Positions 62,215 to 64,000 of a stretch of DNA of 64,000 nt are shown piece by piece. Every line of letters starts with the position of its first letter. The stretch's first letter is position 1. The stretch comes from Betaproteobacteria bacterium (GTDB taxonomy: Bacteria; Pseudomonadota; Gammaproteobacteria; Burkholderiales; Burkholderiaceae_C). The DNA is taken from the NCBI GenBank assembly GCA_016704535.1, contig JADIZZ010000007.1:245948-309947 (forward strand). Reading direction: 5' to 3'. Under the pieces are notes generated by a model. The model searched no databases. It worked only from the letters and a program-made list of their open reading frames with translations, and had not been told where the DNA came from. The translations under genes were made by a program, and so were the position numbers.

Positions 62215-64000
<1,786 letters not shown>

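Overview
The window is high-GC DNA (roughly 65-70% by eye) with densely packed, translationally coupled genes. Gene content and order fit a betaproteobacterium of the order Burkholderiales, probably near the Rubrivivax/Leptothrix/Ideonella group. The evidence is ubiE-Tim44-ubiJ-ubiB-fmdB-DUF502-aspS-nudB-EEP-clsB gene order, an EpsD-type lipoprotein, a PhoH-ybeY pair and an Aromatoleum-like tungsten aldehyde oxidoreductase operon. I see no rRNA, tRNA, CRISPR array, insertion sequence or prophage. No stretch above 300 bases lacks a gene.

Layout. 1-1891 (minus): ugpA (cut by the window edge) and ugpB. 2061-6043 (plus): a very large fused FAD/Fe-S oxidoreductase broken by two single-base G-run frameshifts. 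6054-7653: DUF971, ubiE and a Tim44-domain gene. 7824-15137: an inserted block with epsD, a cold-shock gene and a six-gene minus-strand nucleotide-sugar operon (galE-manC-rmlB-rmlD-rmlA-rmlC). 15283-23732: ubiJ, ubiB, fmdB, DUF502, aspS, a hybrid Phd/CcdA-CcdB toxin-antitoxin pair, nudB, an EEP phosphatase and clsB. 23729-28329: an MBL-fold DNA exonuclease and an ATP-dependent DNA ligase, separated by an inverted MFS transporter and an OmpA-like gene. 28603-33066: a small membrane protein, a two-component system, phoH and ybeY.

33166-40690 is the most interesting region. A minus-strand operon carries a PhyH-type dioxygenase, a GTP-cyclohydrolase-II-like URC1, a DUF1688 URC4 and a uracil phosphoribosyltransferase, that is, the core of the non-canonical URC pyrimidine catabolic pathway. 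It is transcribed divergently from a TonB-dependent receptor and a BMP-family binding protein, with a perfect 10-bp inverted repeat in the shared intergenic region. I propose a pyrimidine or nucleoside uptake and degradation locus.

40716-44345: lipB, a minus-strand MntA-HepT toxin-antitoxin pair whose toxin gene has an in-frame amber stop, lipA and an adenine-deaminase-type enzyme. 44355-47566: a secreted cytochrome c and an FtsX-type permease. 47602-55170 (minus): a chemotaxis cluster (cheZ-like, cheY, cheA, receptor, cheW, Cache protein, receptor) without cheR or cheB. 55358-57257: a soluble REC-histidine kinase and its LuxR-type regulator. 57264-61530 (minus): a tungsten aldehyde oxidoreductase operon (aorA, aorB, aorC, a MoaD-like protein and a small unknown gene). 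61707-62057: a collagen-like lipoprotein. 62215-64000: a GspE/PilB-type ATPase running off the window.

Two toxin-antitoxin modules sit between housekeeping genes that are normally neighbours (aspS/nudB and lipB/lipA), and one toxin is already dead.
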